This document shows, piece by piece, positions 34,567-42,851 of a DNA stretch of 64,000 nt. Source of the stretch: Streptacidiphilus carbonis (lineage in GTDB: Bacteria; Actinomycetota; Actinomycetes; Streptomycetales; Streptomycetaceae); NCBI RefSeq assembly GCF_000787775.1, contig NZ_BBPM01000001.1, positions 199,887 to 263,886 of the forward strand, given 5' to 3'. Each line of letters starts with the position of its first letter. Positions within the stretch are counted from its first letter, which is position 1. A model generated the notes under the pieces. The model saw nothing but the letters and a program-made list of their open reading frames with translations, had not been told where the DNA came from and searched no databases. The translations under genes and the position numbers were made by a program.

Positions 34567-36309
34567 TCACTGCTGCAGCAGGGCGTCCAGTCTCTCGGTG
34601 TCCTGCGCCGTCCAGCCGGGCGGCTGGGCGACGGCGGCCCAACCGTCGACCGGCAGGGTGCCGAAGCGGTGGCCGTGGTTGATCGGGACGCTGTCCGCGC
34701 CGAGCAGGTCGCAGGTGACCTGCCAGAAGGTGACGAAGGGGTACCACTGCATCCCGCTGGAGACATCGGTCGCGCGCGGCCCCCTGAGCCAGCCGGGGCG
34801 GTGCAGGATGAGGTCGGTGGTCCACCAGGTGATCGGGTCCGAGCCGTTCTGGAGGTAGAGGACCCTCGGGGTGGACCACGGCTCGGCCGGCCGGGCGAGA
34901 TCGGCGGGGACCTGGCTCCAGCGCACCGTCCGTCCCTGCTGGTAGATCGGGTGCCAGAGCGGACTCCCGCTGTCACGCCCGTTGCTGACGTTCTGCCAGA
35001 GCGGGTTGTCGGCGGTCGGCCCGAGCAGCAGCGCCCCGCCGGACCGCGAGGTCAGCTCGTCCAGGCTGCCGTCGAAGGCCCGCTCGGTGGCGTAGGAGCC
35101 GAGGCTCTCGCCGGCGAGCAGCAGCTTGGGGCGGCTGGCGGCCGGCAGTGAGGACCACCGGGCGTAGACGGCGTCGAACAGGGCCCGGCCCGCGTGCGCG
35201 GCCTCGTCCTCGGTCAGCACCGACAACGCGCTGGGCAGATAGGAGTACTGGATGGCGACCAGCGCGCTGTCGCCGTCGTACATGTACTCCAGCGGGTTGG
35301 CGATGTTCTGGTTGATCCAGCCGCTGCCGGTGGTGCTGATCACCGCCAGCACCTTGCGCTTGAACGCGCCGGTACGCTCCAGTTCGGAGACGGCCAGCCT
35401 GGCCCGGTCGGCCAGGGTCGGCGCGGACCGCAGCCCCACATAGACCCGGACCGGGTCCTCGGCCGGCCTGCCGCTGAACGCGGTGAGCTGGGCCCGGGTG
35501 CGGACCTGGCCGACGAAGTCGCGTCCCTTGGCCCCCAGGCTGTCCCAGGTCTCCAGCGAGGAGGGGCTGCCGGAGAGGGTGGGCAGGGTGGGCTGCACGA
35601 TGCCGGGCGAGGTCGCGTCATTGGCCAGCTCGGCACTGCTCTCCGCGACGTTGAGCACCCCGCGGAGCAGGAACCCCTGGCCGATGCCGATCACCAGCAC
35701 GGCCACCAGCACCACCGCACAGGCCGCAGCCAGCCTGGGCGGCAGGATCCGGCCGAGCCAGCGCGCCGCGGTGCCGCTCGCCAGCCGCAGCGAACGTCCG
35801 ATCAGCACCAGCAGCGCGGACAGCAGCACCGCGATCGGCGGCACCAGGGCCCACTGCCACCAGGTCACCCGGGGGTCCATGCCCACAGCGCGGCGCGAGT
35901 CGCCCTGCCAGGTCACGCTCCAGGCGGTGGTCACGACCACGGCGGCCGTGACCCCGATGCCCAGCGCCCACCAGGCGGTGTGCCGCCACCGGGCGGGGGG
36001 CGTGAACCAGATCCGCACGATCCGGGCGATCAGCGCGCCGAGGGCGTAGCCGATGGTGGCGGTGACCGCCGCCGCGAGCACCTGCAGCCACCACGGCCGG
36101 GGCAGCAGCGACGGGGTGAAGGAGAGCCAGTAGAACACCGCCGCAACGAGCAGCCCGCCCCAGTCCGGGCGCCGGCGCACGGTCCGGTGCGGGCGCGGGG
36201 GGACGCGGTGCGCCCCGGGCGGGGGGTGCTCCTCGGGCAGCTCTTCGGGTTCCTGCTGCGACACAGCGACCCCGCCTTCCGATCGGCGCACGATTGAAGC
36301 TGGTGTCAT
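34567..36309 (-). CDS. Membrane alpha/beta hydrolase (Abhydrolase_9 family)
   Basis: A 580-residue membrane enzyme. A Pro-rich cytoplasmic N-terminus is followed by four or five hydrophobic helices (about residues 50-225). The soluble domain has the nucleophile elbow LLLAGESLGSYATE (Ser near 395) and NGRDSGSPLW, QNGSDPITWW and PINHGHRFG stretches. This is the actinobacterial Abhydrolase_9 family with its own N-terminal membrane domain. The function is unestablished; cell-envelope lipid hydrolysis is a reasonable guess. AGAGGC precedes the ATG. It lies 56 bases upstream of the deazaflavin-type gene in the same direction. Confidence 0.85.
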   Translation of the reverse strand: MTPASIVRRSEGGVAVSQQEPEELPEEHPPPGAHRVPPRPHRTVRRRPDWGGLLVAAVFYWLSFTPSLLPRPWWLQVLAAAVTATIGYALGALIARIVRIWFTPPARWRHTAWWALGIGVTAAVVVTTAWSVTWQGDSRRAVGMDPRVTWWQWALVPPIAVLLSALLVLIGRSLRLASGTAARWLGRILPPRLAAACAVVLVAVLVIGIGQGFLLRGVLNVAESSAELANDATSPGIVQPTLPTLSGSPSSLETWDSLGAKGRDFVGQVRTRAQLTAFSGRPAEDPVRVYVGLRSAPTLADRARLAVSELERTGAFKRKVLAVISTTGSGWINQNIANPLEYMYDGDSALVAIQYSYLPSALSVLTEDEAAHAGRALFDAVYARWSSLPAASRPKLLLAGESLGSYATERAFDGSLDELTSRSGGALLLGPTADNPLWQNVSNGRDSGSPLWHPIYQQGRTVRWSQVPADLARPAEPWSTPRVLYLQNGSDPITWWTTDLILHRPGWLRGPRATDVSSGMQWYPFVTFWQVTCDLLGADSVPINHGHRFGTLPVDGWAAVAQPPGWTAQDTERLDALLQQ

Positions 36310-36403
36310 TGAAAGCCTCTGCCGACTTTAGGTGCTTTCATTAATATTTGAGTGATATGTCCGGCGTGTTGCTCCAAATCCAACCAACCGTCAGGGGGCA
36401 TCC

Positions 36404-37126
36404 GTGCGCGACGGGGCCGCGCTCAGCGTCACCGTGGTGCTGCTGGTGCTCACCAACCTGCTCAACAACCGCTGGCTGCACGCCTGGGGGCTGCTCACGG
36501 CGGTGGTCGTGGTGATCGTGCTGCTCGGCATCGCGTACTGGGCCGGCGACGGGGCCCGGAGCGGGGCCCGGGGCGGCGCCGAGCTGGCCGGGCTGGCCCC
36601 GGAGAGCGTTCCGCGCGGGACGCGCTGGGCGCTGGCGGTGATCGGGATCGTCGCCGCCGTCTACCTGGTCGGTGCGCTGTTCCCGCCGACCCGGGGGCTC
36701 TTCGCCGACCAGCGGACGGACACCCTGGCGGGGGGTCAGGTCGCGTACCGGGTCCTGGTCGAAGTGCCGCTGGGGACGGTGCTGCTGGAGGAGACCGCCT
36801 TCCGCGGCGTGCTGTACGGACTGCTGCTGCGCCTCCGCGGCGTCTACTGGGCCACCGGGGTGTCCTCACTGCTGTTCGGGCTGTGGCACATCCTGCCCTC
36901 GCTCCACCTGAACACCGACAAGCCGGTACTGGGCTCGCTCTTCGGCCACTCGGTTCTCGGCGCGGTGCTGGCCGACGCCGGGGCGGTGCTGTTCACCGCG
37001 GCGTCCGGTGTGGTCTTCTGCGAGTTGCGGCGCAGGTCCGGCAGTGTGCTCGCCCCCATGGGGCTGCACTGGGCGACCAATGCGCTGGGGTATGTCGCCG
37101 CCTATGCGCTCGGTGCCGCGACGTAG
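36404..37126 (+). CDS. CPBP family intramembrane metalloprotease
   Basis: A 240-residue membrane protein with about seven hydrophobic helices and the Abi/CPBP glutamic-protease motifs. Motif 1 is LLEETAFRGVLYG (E129, E130), motif 2 FGLWHILPSLHL, and motif 3 LHWATNALGY. CAAX-protease-like proteins of this family process prenylated or bacteriocin-related peptides or protect against them; no peptide substrate gene is seen here. The GTG start follows CAGGGGG. It is divergent from the membrane hydrolase gene. Confidence 0.9.
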   Translation: MRDGAALSVTVVLLVLTNLLNNRWLHAWGLLTAVVVVIVLLGIAYWAGDGARSGARGGAELAGLAPESVPRGTRWALAVIGIVAAVYLVGALFPPTRGLFADQRTDTLAGGQVAYRVLVEVPLGTVLLEETAFRGVLYGLLLRLRGVYWATGVSSLLFGLWHILPSLHLNTDKPVLGSLFGHSVLGAVLADAGAVLFTAASGVVFCELRRRSGSVLAPMGLHWATNALGYVAAYALGAAT

Positions 37127-37173
37127 AGCGCTTTCGGGTGCGGCGTACGGATGGCCGGCCGCGCGGCTTACCG

Positions 37174-38706
37174 CTACGGCTTGGGCTTGGGCTTGCTGAA
37201 GTCGAGGGCCAGCCGGGTCAGCAGCCGGGCGCCGAAGCCGGTGCAGCCGCGCGGACGCCAGGACTTCGGGCTGTCGTTCTGGGCGGGCCCGGCGATGTCG
37301 ATGTGCGCCCAGGGGCGCTCGCCGACGAACTCCTCGAGGAACAGGGCGGCATGGATCGCGCCGCCGTTGGGGCCGCCCATGTTCTTGATGTCGGCGACGT
37401 CGGAGTCCAGTTCGGCGCGGTAGCGCCGGGCCAGCGGCAGCTGCCAGCAGGGCTCGTCGGTGTGCCGGGCGGCGGCCAGCACCTGGTCCACCAGCGGCTG
37501 GTCGTTGCCGAACAGTCCGGCGATCTCCGCGCCCAGGGCGCGCATGCTGGCGCCGGTGAGGGTGGCGATGTCGACGATCGCGTCGCAGGGCTCCTCGGTG
37601 GCCAGCACCAGCGCGTCCGCCATCACCAGCCGCCCCTCGGCGTCGGTGTTCAGCACCTCGACGGTGGAACCGCCGCGGATGGTCAGCACGTCGCCGAGCT
37701 TGGTCGCGCTGCCGGACGGCATGTTGTCGGTGCACATCAGCCAGCCGGTCACGGCGGTGGGGCAGGCCAGCGCCGCCAGCGCGGTCATCGCCGCCAGGAT
37801 GGCGCCGGCGCCGGACATGTCGTTCTTCATGGTGGCGTGCACGGCGTCGCTGGGCTTGAGGCTGATGCCGCCCGAGTCGTACATGATCCCCTTGCCGACC
37901 AGCGCCAGCGATGCGGCCTGACGGTCGGAAGGAGCATAGCTGACCTTGATCATCCGTGGCTCGTCCGTGCTGCCCGCGTTCACCCCCAGCAGGCCGCCGC
38001 AGCCCAACTGCCGCAGCTGCGCGCGGTCGAAGACCTCGGCGGTGAACCCGCAGTCCGCGGCCAGCCGCGGTGCGATCCGGGCCAGCACCTCGGCGGTCAT
38101 GATGCTCGGCGGGCAGGTGGCCAGGTCCCGGGCCAGCGACTGGGTCCGGGCCAGCACCCGGCCGCGCTCCGCGCCCTGCGCCACCGCCGGCAACCGGGCC
38201 TCGGCGGCCAGCAGCACCAGCGACTCCAGCTCGGGATCGGCGGTCGGCCGCTTGAGCACCGGATAGCCGTAGCGGGCCAGCACGACCCCCTCCACCAGCG
38301 CTTGCGCGGCCGTCTCGGCGGCATCGGCGCCGGTGGTCCCCTCGGGGACCACCAGGGCGATCCGGCTGTAGTCCTTCGCCGCCGCGGCGAGCGCGGCCCC
38401 GGCGTCCCGCAGCGCCCGTGCGTCGGCGTCCTCCACGGCTCCCACCCCGTAGAGCACCGCCAGGCCGCCGCCGGGCACCGGGCAGGCCAGGGTCCGACCG
38501 ACGCTCCCGTCCATCCCGGCGGCCCGCAGCCCGGCGGAGCTCAGCCCCAGCCAGTCCTGGTCCGCCACCGGCGCGGCCACCGGGACCCCCAGCACCTCGC
38601 CGACGGCCACCGCGTCCACGCGCTCGCCGGGCAGCACCGCCGCCGACACCCCGACCTGCCGCTTCCACGACGGCACCAGGTCCATCACGTCGCCGATATC
38701 CGCCAT
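37174..38706 (-). CDS. pepA: Leucyl aminopeptidase (M17)
   Basis: A 510-residue cytosolic aminopeptidase. The N-terminal macro-like domain (about residues 1-190) is followed by the M17 catalytic domain with metal-binding GKGIMYDSGGISLKPSD, MKNDMSGAGAIL and the signature NTDAEGRLVMADAL. Two-metal and bicarbonate-site residues are intact. The C-terminus WAHIDIAGPA and KSWRPRGCTGFGARLL are family-typical. GAGGAG lies ten bases before the ATG. It releases N-terminal residues during peptide turnover. It is convergent with the CPBP protease, and a hairpin at 38833 separates it from the exporter operon upstream. Confidence 0.95.
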   Translation of the reverse strand: MADIGDVMDLVPSWKRQVGVSAAVLPGERVDAVAVGEVLGVPVAAPVADQDWLGLSSAGLRAAGMDGSVGRTLACPVPGGGLAVLYGVGAVEDADARALRDAGAALAAAAKDYSRIALVVPEGTTGADAAETAAQALVEGVVLARYGYPVLKRPTADPELESLVLLAAEARLPAVAQGAERGRVLARTQSLARDLATCPPSIMTAEVLARIAPRLAADCGFTAEVFDRAQLRQLGCGGLLGVNAGSTDEPRMIKVSYAPSDRQAASLALVGKGIMYDSGGISLKPSDAVHATMKNDMSGAGAILAAMTALAALACPTAVTGWLMCTDNMPSGSATKLGDVLTIRGGSTVEVLNTDAEGRLVMADALVLATEEPCDAIVDIATLTGASMRALGAEIAGLFGNDQPLVDQVLAAARHTDEPCWQLPLARRYRAELDSDVADIKNMGGPNGGAIHAALFLEEFVGERPWAHIDIAGPAQNDSPKSWRPRGCTGFGARLLTRLALDFSKPKPKP

Positions 38707-38832
38707 GTGCGTGCTCCTCGCAGAGTCCAGGCGGGGGCCACGACACCCCGCAGCTGAACCATTTATCCCATATGACCGTTTGTCAGGACCGTGGGCGCGC
38801 CGGAGCCGGGCCGGGCCCCGGGGGAGAACCGA

Positions 38833-38875
38833 CAGGGCGGCGTACTCCGACGCGGTGTCGGTGTACGCCGCCCTG
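38833..38875 (-). terminator. Terminator of DrrAB-like operon
   Basis: Perfect 13-base arms CAGGGCGGCGTAC and GTACGCCGCCCTG, with an inner CCGAC/GTCGG stem, lie about 60 bases after the permease stop at 38936. Confidence 0.8.
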
Positions 38876-38935
38876 GGAGGGGACGACTGCGTCCTGGGGA
38901 CGGGCTGCGGGACGCGGCCCGCGTGGTCGTCCGGG

Positions 38936-39724
38936 TCACTCCGGATCGCTGTCGAACTTCGCCTTCGACCAGTAGTAGCCGAGCACGGTCAGTCCGACGC
39001 ACCAGACGACGGCGAGCCACCCGTTGTTGCCGATCCGGCTGCCGAGGAGCAGGCCGCGGAGGGTCTCGATGGCGGGGGTGAACGGCTGGTACTGGGCGAT
39101 CGGCTGGAACCAGCCGGGCATCGTGTGGACCGGGATGAAGGCGCTGGACAGCAGCGGCAGCAGGATCAGCGGCATCGCGTTGTTGCTGGCGGCCTCGGCG
39201 TTCGGACTGACCAGGCCCATGCCGACGGCGATCCAGGTGAGGGCGGTGGCGAAGAGCACCAGCAGCCCGAAGGCGGCCAGCCACTCCAGGACGCCGGCGC
39301 CGGTGGACCGGAAGCCGATGGCGACGGCGACCGCACCCACCAGCACCACGCTGGCGACCGACTGCAGCACGCTGCCGACGACGTGCCCGATCAGCACGGA
39401 GCCGCGGTGGATGGCCATGGTGCGGAAGCGGGCGATGATGCCCTCGGTCATGTCGTTGGAGACGGACACCGCGGTGCCGATGGTGGTGCTGCCGATGGTC
39501 ATCAGCAGCAGGCCGGGGACGATGTAGGCGATGTAGTGGGCCCGGCCGGTGCCGCCGCCGATCCCCGCGCTCATCACATTGCCGAAGATGTAGACGAAGA
39601 GCAGCAGCAGCATGATCGGGGTGAGCAGCAGGTTCAGGGTGAGGGACGGGTAGCGCCGGGCGTGCAGCAGGTTGCGGCGCAGCATGGTGGTCGAGTCGCG
39701 TACGGCGAGGGGCAGGGTGCTCAT
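38936..39724 (-). CDS. ABC-2 type permease (DrrB-like)
   Basis: A 262-residue six-helix membrane protein of the ABC-2 exporter family. A cytoplasmic N-terminus with RNLLHARRYPSLTLNLLLTPIMLLLLFVYIFG (in pieces) is followed by VPGLLLMTIGSTTIGTAVSVSNDMTEGIIARFRTMAIHRGSVLIGHV, a conserved DrrB stretch read in parts. The membrane half of a drug or lipid exporter, as in daunorubicin efflux. Its ATG overlaps the ATPase stop by four bases. The substrate is unknown. Confidence 0.93.
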   Translation of the reverse strand: MSTLPLAVRDSTTMLRRNLLHARRYPSLTLNLLLTPIMLLLLFVYIFGNVMSAGIGGGTGRAHYIAYIVPGLLLMTIGSTTIGTAVSVSNDMTEGIIARFRTMAIHRGSVLIGHVVGSVLQSVASVVLVGAVAVAIGFRSTGAGVLEWLAAFGLLVLFATALTWIAVGMGLVSPNAEAASNNAMPLILLPLLSSAFIPVHTMPGWFQPIAQYQPFTPAIETLRGLLLGSRIGNNGWLAVVWCVGLTVLGYYWSKAKFDSDPE

Positions 39725-40686
39725 CGGACGTTCTCCTTGGACTGGGCGGGGATGCCGGCGCCGGCGCCGGTCAGGGTGAAGAACACGTCGTCGAGGTCGG
39801 GGGTGTGCACGCTCAGCTCGTCGGCCTCGATGCCGGCCGAGTCCAACCGGTCCAGGACGGAGCGCAGTTCGCGCTGGCTGCCGTCACTGGGGAGCTGGAG
39901 TGCCAGTGCCTCGTCGTCCGGTGCGGCGTCGGACAGGACGGCGGCGGCGTTCTGGTAGGCGGCCGGGTCGGTGAAGCGGAGCCGCACGTGTCCGCCGGGG
40001 ATGAGCCGCTTCAGCTCCTCGGCGGTGCCCTGGGCGACGATCGTGCCGTTGTTGAGTACCGCGATGCGGTCGGCGAGCTCGTCGGCCTCGTCCAGGTACT
40101 GGGTGGTGAGGAAGACGGTGACGCCGTCGGTGATCAGTTCGCGGATGATCTGCCACATGTTGTGGCGGGCGCGCGGGTCCAGGCCGGTGGTGGGTTCGTC
40201 GAGGAAGATGATCCGCGGGTTGCCGACCAGGGTCATGGCGATGTCCAGTCGGCGCTTCATGCCGCCGGAGTAGGTGGAGGCGGGCTTCTTCGCCGCCTCC
40301 ACCAGGTCGAAGCGCTCCAGCAGTTCGGCGGCGGTGCGGCGGCCCTCGCGCTTGGAGAGGTGGTGCAGGTCCGCCATGAGCAGCATGTTCTCCTCGCCGG
40401 TGATCAGGCCGTCGACGGCGGAGAACTGGCCGGTGACTCCGATCGCGGCGCGTGCGGCCTGGGGATCGGTGCTCAGGTCGTGGCCGCCGACGTGGATGCT
40501 GCCGGAGCCGGGGTCCGCGGAGACGAGCGTGGAGAGGATCTTGACGGCGGTGGTCTTGCCGGCGCCGTTCGGGCCGAGCAGGGAGAAGACCGTTCCTTCC
40601 GGGACGTTCAGGTCGACGCCGTCCAGGACGACTTTGTCGCCGTAGGACTTGCGCAGCCCGTTCGCCGCGATGGCCAGGTTGCTCAT
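39721..40686 (-). CDS. ABC transporter ATP-binding protein (DrrA-like)
   Basis: A 321-residue ATPase of the DrrA drug-export family. Walker A is GPNGAGKTT, the signature TYSGGMKRRLDIAMTL, Walker B RIIFLDEPTTGLDPRAR and the H-loop TTQYLDEADELADRIAVL. The C-terminal DrrA extension (about residues 225-321) ends in LSVHTPDLDDVFFTLTG. AAGGAG precedes the ATG. It lies 73 bases downstream of the DUF4097 gene and is coupled to the permease. The three probably form one exporter operon. Confidence 0.95.
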   Translation of the reverse strand: MSNLAIAANGLRKSYGDKVVLDGVDLNVPEGTVFSLLGPNGAGKTTAVKILSTLVSADPGSGSIHVGGHDLSTDPQAARAAIGVTGQFSAVDGLITGEENMLLMADLHHLSKREGRRTAAELLERFDLVEAAKKPASTYSGGMKRRLDIAMTLVGNPRIIFLDEPTTGLDPRARHNMWQIIRELITDGVTVFLTTQYLDEADELADRIAVLNNGTIVAQGTAEELKRLIPGGHVRLRFTDPAAYQNAAAVLSDAAPDDEALALQLPSDGSQRELRSVLDRLDSAGIEADELSVHTPDLDDVFFTLTGAGAGIPAQSKENVR

Positions 40687-40759
40687 GGTGGGTACTCCTT
40701 CTGGGGCAGCAGGTCAGGGACTGCGGATCAGGGTCGGGCCTCGGGCCGGGGCCTTCGGG

Positions 40760-41422
40760 TCAGAGGCTGCGGGCGCTGATGTCGCCCATGCCGGTGGTGG
40801 CGCGGATGTCGAGGCCGGTGGTGCCGTCGTTCTTGAGGGCGTTGCTGACGCGGCCGTGGCCGGTGCTCGCGTCCAGGGAGGCGGAGACCCCGACGGCCGC
40901 GCCGACCGAGATGTCGCCCATCTGGGTACTGAGCACCACCGCGCCGTTCTCGGCCTCGGTGATCCGGATGTCGCCGCGGGCGGTGCTGATCTCCGCGGGA
41001 CCGGTGAGCCGGCCGACCTCGACGTCACCGTCGACCGCGGTCAGACGCATGCTCGCGGCCTCGTCGATCTTGATCTCGCGATAGGCGCCGTCGAAGGCGA
41101 CGTCGCCCAGTCGGCCGACGACCCGCAGTTCGGTGCCGGATGTGCGGGCCTCGACCCGGGAGCCGGCGGGCAGTTGGACGGTGACCTCGACGGATCCGCT
41201 GGGTCCGAGGTACTGGTTCCTGGTCAGGCCCTGGATCCGCAGGACGCCGTCGGCGTATGCGACCGAGGTCTGTTCCGCGGCCTTCACGTCCCGGCTCTTC
41301 GATGCCTTGGCCGGGAGGATCTCGACCCTGGTGTCGGTCCGGTCGGCGGCGATGAACTGGATGCGTCCCGCGGGGATCTCCAGGACGGCGGTGATCGGGG
41401 CGGGGGTCTTGAACGTCTGCAT
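40760..41422 (-). CDS. DUF4097 family beta-strand repeat protein
   Basis: A 220-residue protein made of short repeating beta strands, with periodic G-D-I/V motifs such as LGDVAFDG, VDGDVEVGRL, ARGDIRIT, QMGDISVGAA and GMGDISARSL. These are the pattern of the DUF4097 right-handed beta-helix. There is no signal peptide or membrane segment. Proteins of this family are often encoded with DrrAB-like exporters, as here, but their role is unknown; a cytoplasmic adaptor or sensor for the exporter is possible. GGAGAA precedes the ATG. The promoter with a palindromic operator lies at 41461-41490. Confidence 0.85.
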   Translation of the reverse strand: MQTFKTPAPITAVLEIPAGRIQFIAADRTDTRVEILPAKASKSRDVKAAEQTSVAYADGVLRIQGLTRNQYLGPSGSVEVTVQLPAGSRVEARTSGTELRVVGRLGDVAFDGAYREIKIDEAASMRLTAVDGDVEVGRLTGPAEISTARGDIRITEAENGAVVLSTQMGDISVGAAVGVSASLDASTGHGRVSNALKNDGTTGLDIRATTGMGDISARSL

Positions 41423-42068
41423 GGTGTTCTCCGTCTGCGTTGCTCGTTTCTGACAGGAGAAACGCTACGTAGCGTTCATGGATCGCGCAATGGTCATGTT
41501 GCTTCAGAAGCCAATCAGTACAGGTTAATGGCATAATTTCGTTGCAATGGCTGTGCGCTGCAGTGCAACGGCGCGCACCTGTTCGTTGCATTGGGATGAA
41601 GATGAACGCTATGCGGACCGCCGGCTCCTCCAGCCGGGAGCGCGGGAGGCCGTCATGGTCGTGCCGACGCGCCCACGCGAGACCCGGTACCGCCTGCCGC
41701 GCCGGACTCGCGGCCTTCCCGGGAATCTGGGAATTTCCAGGGCATCGGCTGGTAATTGATCCGCCGGGAATCATTGTTCGATTGCGCCGCAGGGCATTGT
41801 TGATTTCCCGGGAATAGTTGCCTATATCCCGTTTTCTCCTGCTTGGGCGTGGCCTGTCCGGTCGGCTTCGACCAGGCGCGATCCGGTGGTGTAGCCTCCC
41901 CCCGAAGCAGCGCGCCCTTCCGGGGAAAGGGATCGGACACACCTTGCCCGGATCCGTGTCACATTATTGTGCAGAAAGGGTGAATACCCATTCGGATCTC
42001 CGCCGGGCGTTAATCCGGGCCTTTGCCTGCCGGGTTTCCGGGGCGCGCCGACGCAAGGAGTCCAGGAC
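41423..42068. other. 646-base AT-enriched intergenic region
   Basis: No credible gene: small open frames here have poor codon bias. Besides the exporter promoter it contains direct repeats CGTTGCA at 41540 and 41584 with an inverted copy TGCAACG at 41564-41570. There are also several TTCCCGGGAA-like blocks (around 41718 and 41806), a CACA-TTAT-TGTG inverted repeat near 41961-41972 and an AAGGAG ribosome site for the gene at 42069. It is a likely control region for the heme/ferredoxin operon. Confidence 0.5.
41461..41490 (-). promoter_or_regulatory. Sigma70-like promoter with 16-bp perfect palindrome (exporter operon)
   Basis: On the minus strand TTGCGC (41485-41490) and TAGCGT (41462-41467) are 17 bases apart and would start transcription about 33 bases before the DUF4097 ATG. 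The perfect palindrome AACGCTACGTAGCGTT (41461-41476) covers the -10, the classic position of a TetR-type repressor. No TetR gene is adjacent. Confidence 0.7.
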
Positions 42069-42851
42069 ATGCTCCGATCTTTCGGAGAGCGAACGGCTGC
42101 GCCCCCGAGCAGCCGCCGACGGATCGCTCCCCCCGTCACGGCAGCGCTCGTCCTCGTGCTGCTGGGGTTCGTCGTCCCCGCTCTTCTCGCACCGTCCCCC
42201 GCACACGCCGAAGCGGCGGCGGCCGCCGTCGCGCCGATTCCCGGCTCACCGCTGGACGCCTACGACAAGGGTGTCAGCTACGACCCGGGTGTGCACATGA
42301 TCGCCCGGGTCTTCGCGCTGATCGCCTATGTACTGATGGTCGCCACCATCGTCCTCGGCGCTGTGCTGCGACTCAGATTCATGCAACGCGCCGTCAACCG
42401 GCAGACCTTCTACGGCGCCCATATGGTGCTGGCGCTCTCCGCCCTGATATTCGGCGCGCTGCACGGCTTCACGTTCGTGTACCAGCCGATCTGGCAGATC
42501 GGCGCGCGCGAACTGACCGTTCCGTTCACCGGCGGGGTGCAGCGGCTCCCGGTGGGGCTCGGCATCCTCGGCACCGAACTCGCCGTCGCCGTCGGCTGCT
42601 CGGTCTGGCTGCAGCGGCGGCTCGGCTACCACCGGTGGCTGAGGTTCCATCAACTCGCCTATGTCGCCTTCGCGCTGATCTGGCTGCATGTCTTCCTGGT
42701 GCACCCCGAACCGCGCCACGACAACCTGGTGGCGATCGGCGTCGCCGCAGGGGCCGGCACCTGCCTGTTCGCCTTCCTGATCCGCGCCTTCCCCTCGCGG
42801 TCCCGGCTGCGGCAGCGGGCCTTCCCCGCCGGTGAGGGGGTCGGCCGATGA
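42069..42851 (+). CDS. Ferric reductase-like transmembrane protein with NOX-type bis-heme histidines
   Basis: A 260-residue membrane protein. The first 47 residues resemble a signal peptide or anchor (RRRIAPP, hydrophobic core, AHA). About five more helices follow. The ferric reductase/NOX heme core is recognisable: H118 and H132 (14 apart) in one helix, and H194 and H207 (13 apart) in another. These are exactly the spacings of the heme ligands of gp91phox-type oxidases. The protein ends soon after the last helix and lacks the usual FAD/NADPH domain. The next gene, overlapping by four bases, supplies FAD and an iron-sulfur cluster. Inferred role: transmembrane electron transfer to an external acceptor. 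AAGGAG lies nine bases before the ATG. Confidence 0.87.
   Translation: MLRSFGERTAAPPSSRRRIAPPVTAALVLVLLGFVVPALLAPSPAHAEAAAAAVAPIPGSPLDAYDKGVSYDPGVHMIARVFALIAYVLMVATIVLGAVLRLRFMQRAVNRQTFYGAHMVLALSALIFGALHGFTFVYQPIWQIGARELTVPFTGGVQRLPVGLGILGTELAVAVGCSVWLQRRLGYHRWLRFHQLAYVAFALIWLHVFLVHPEPRHDNLVAIGVAAGAGTCLFAFLIRAFPSRSRLRQRAFPAGEGVGR

Noticed and set aside
41542-41817. Small plus-strand frames in the 646-base intergenic region
   Set aside because: Codon usage lacks the strong third-position GC bias of real genes here, no ribosome site, and the frames overlap regulatory-looking repeats.
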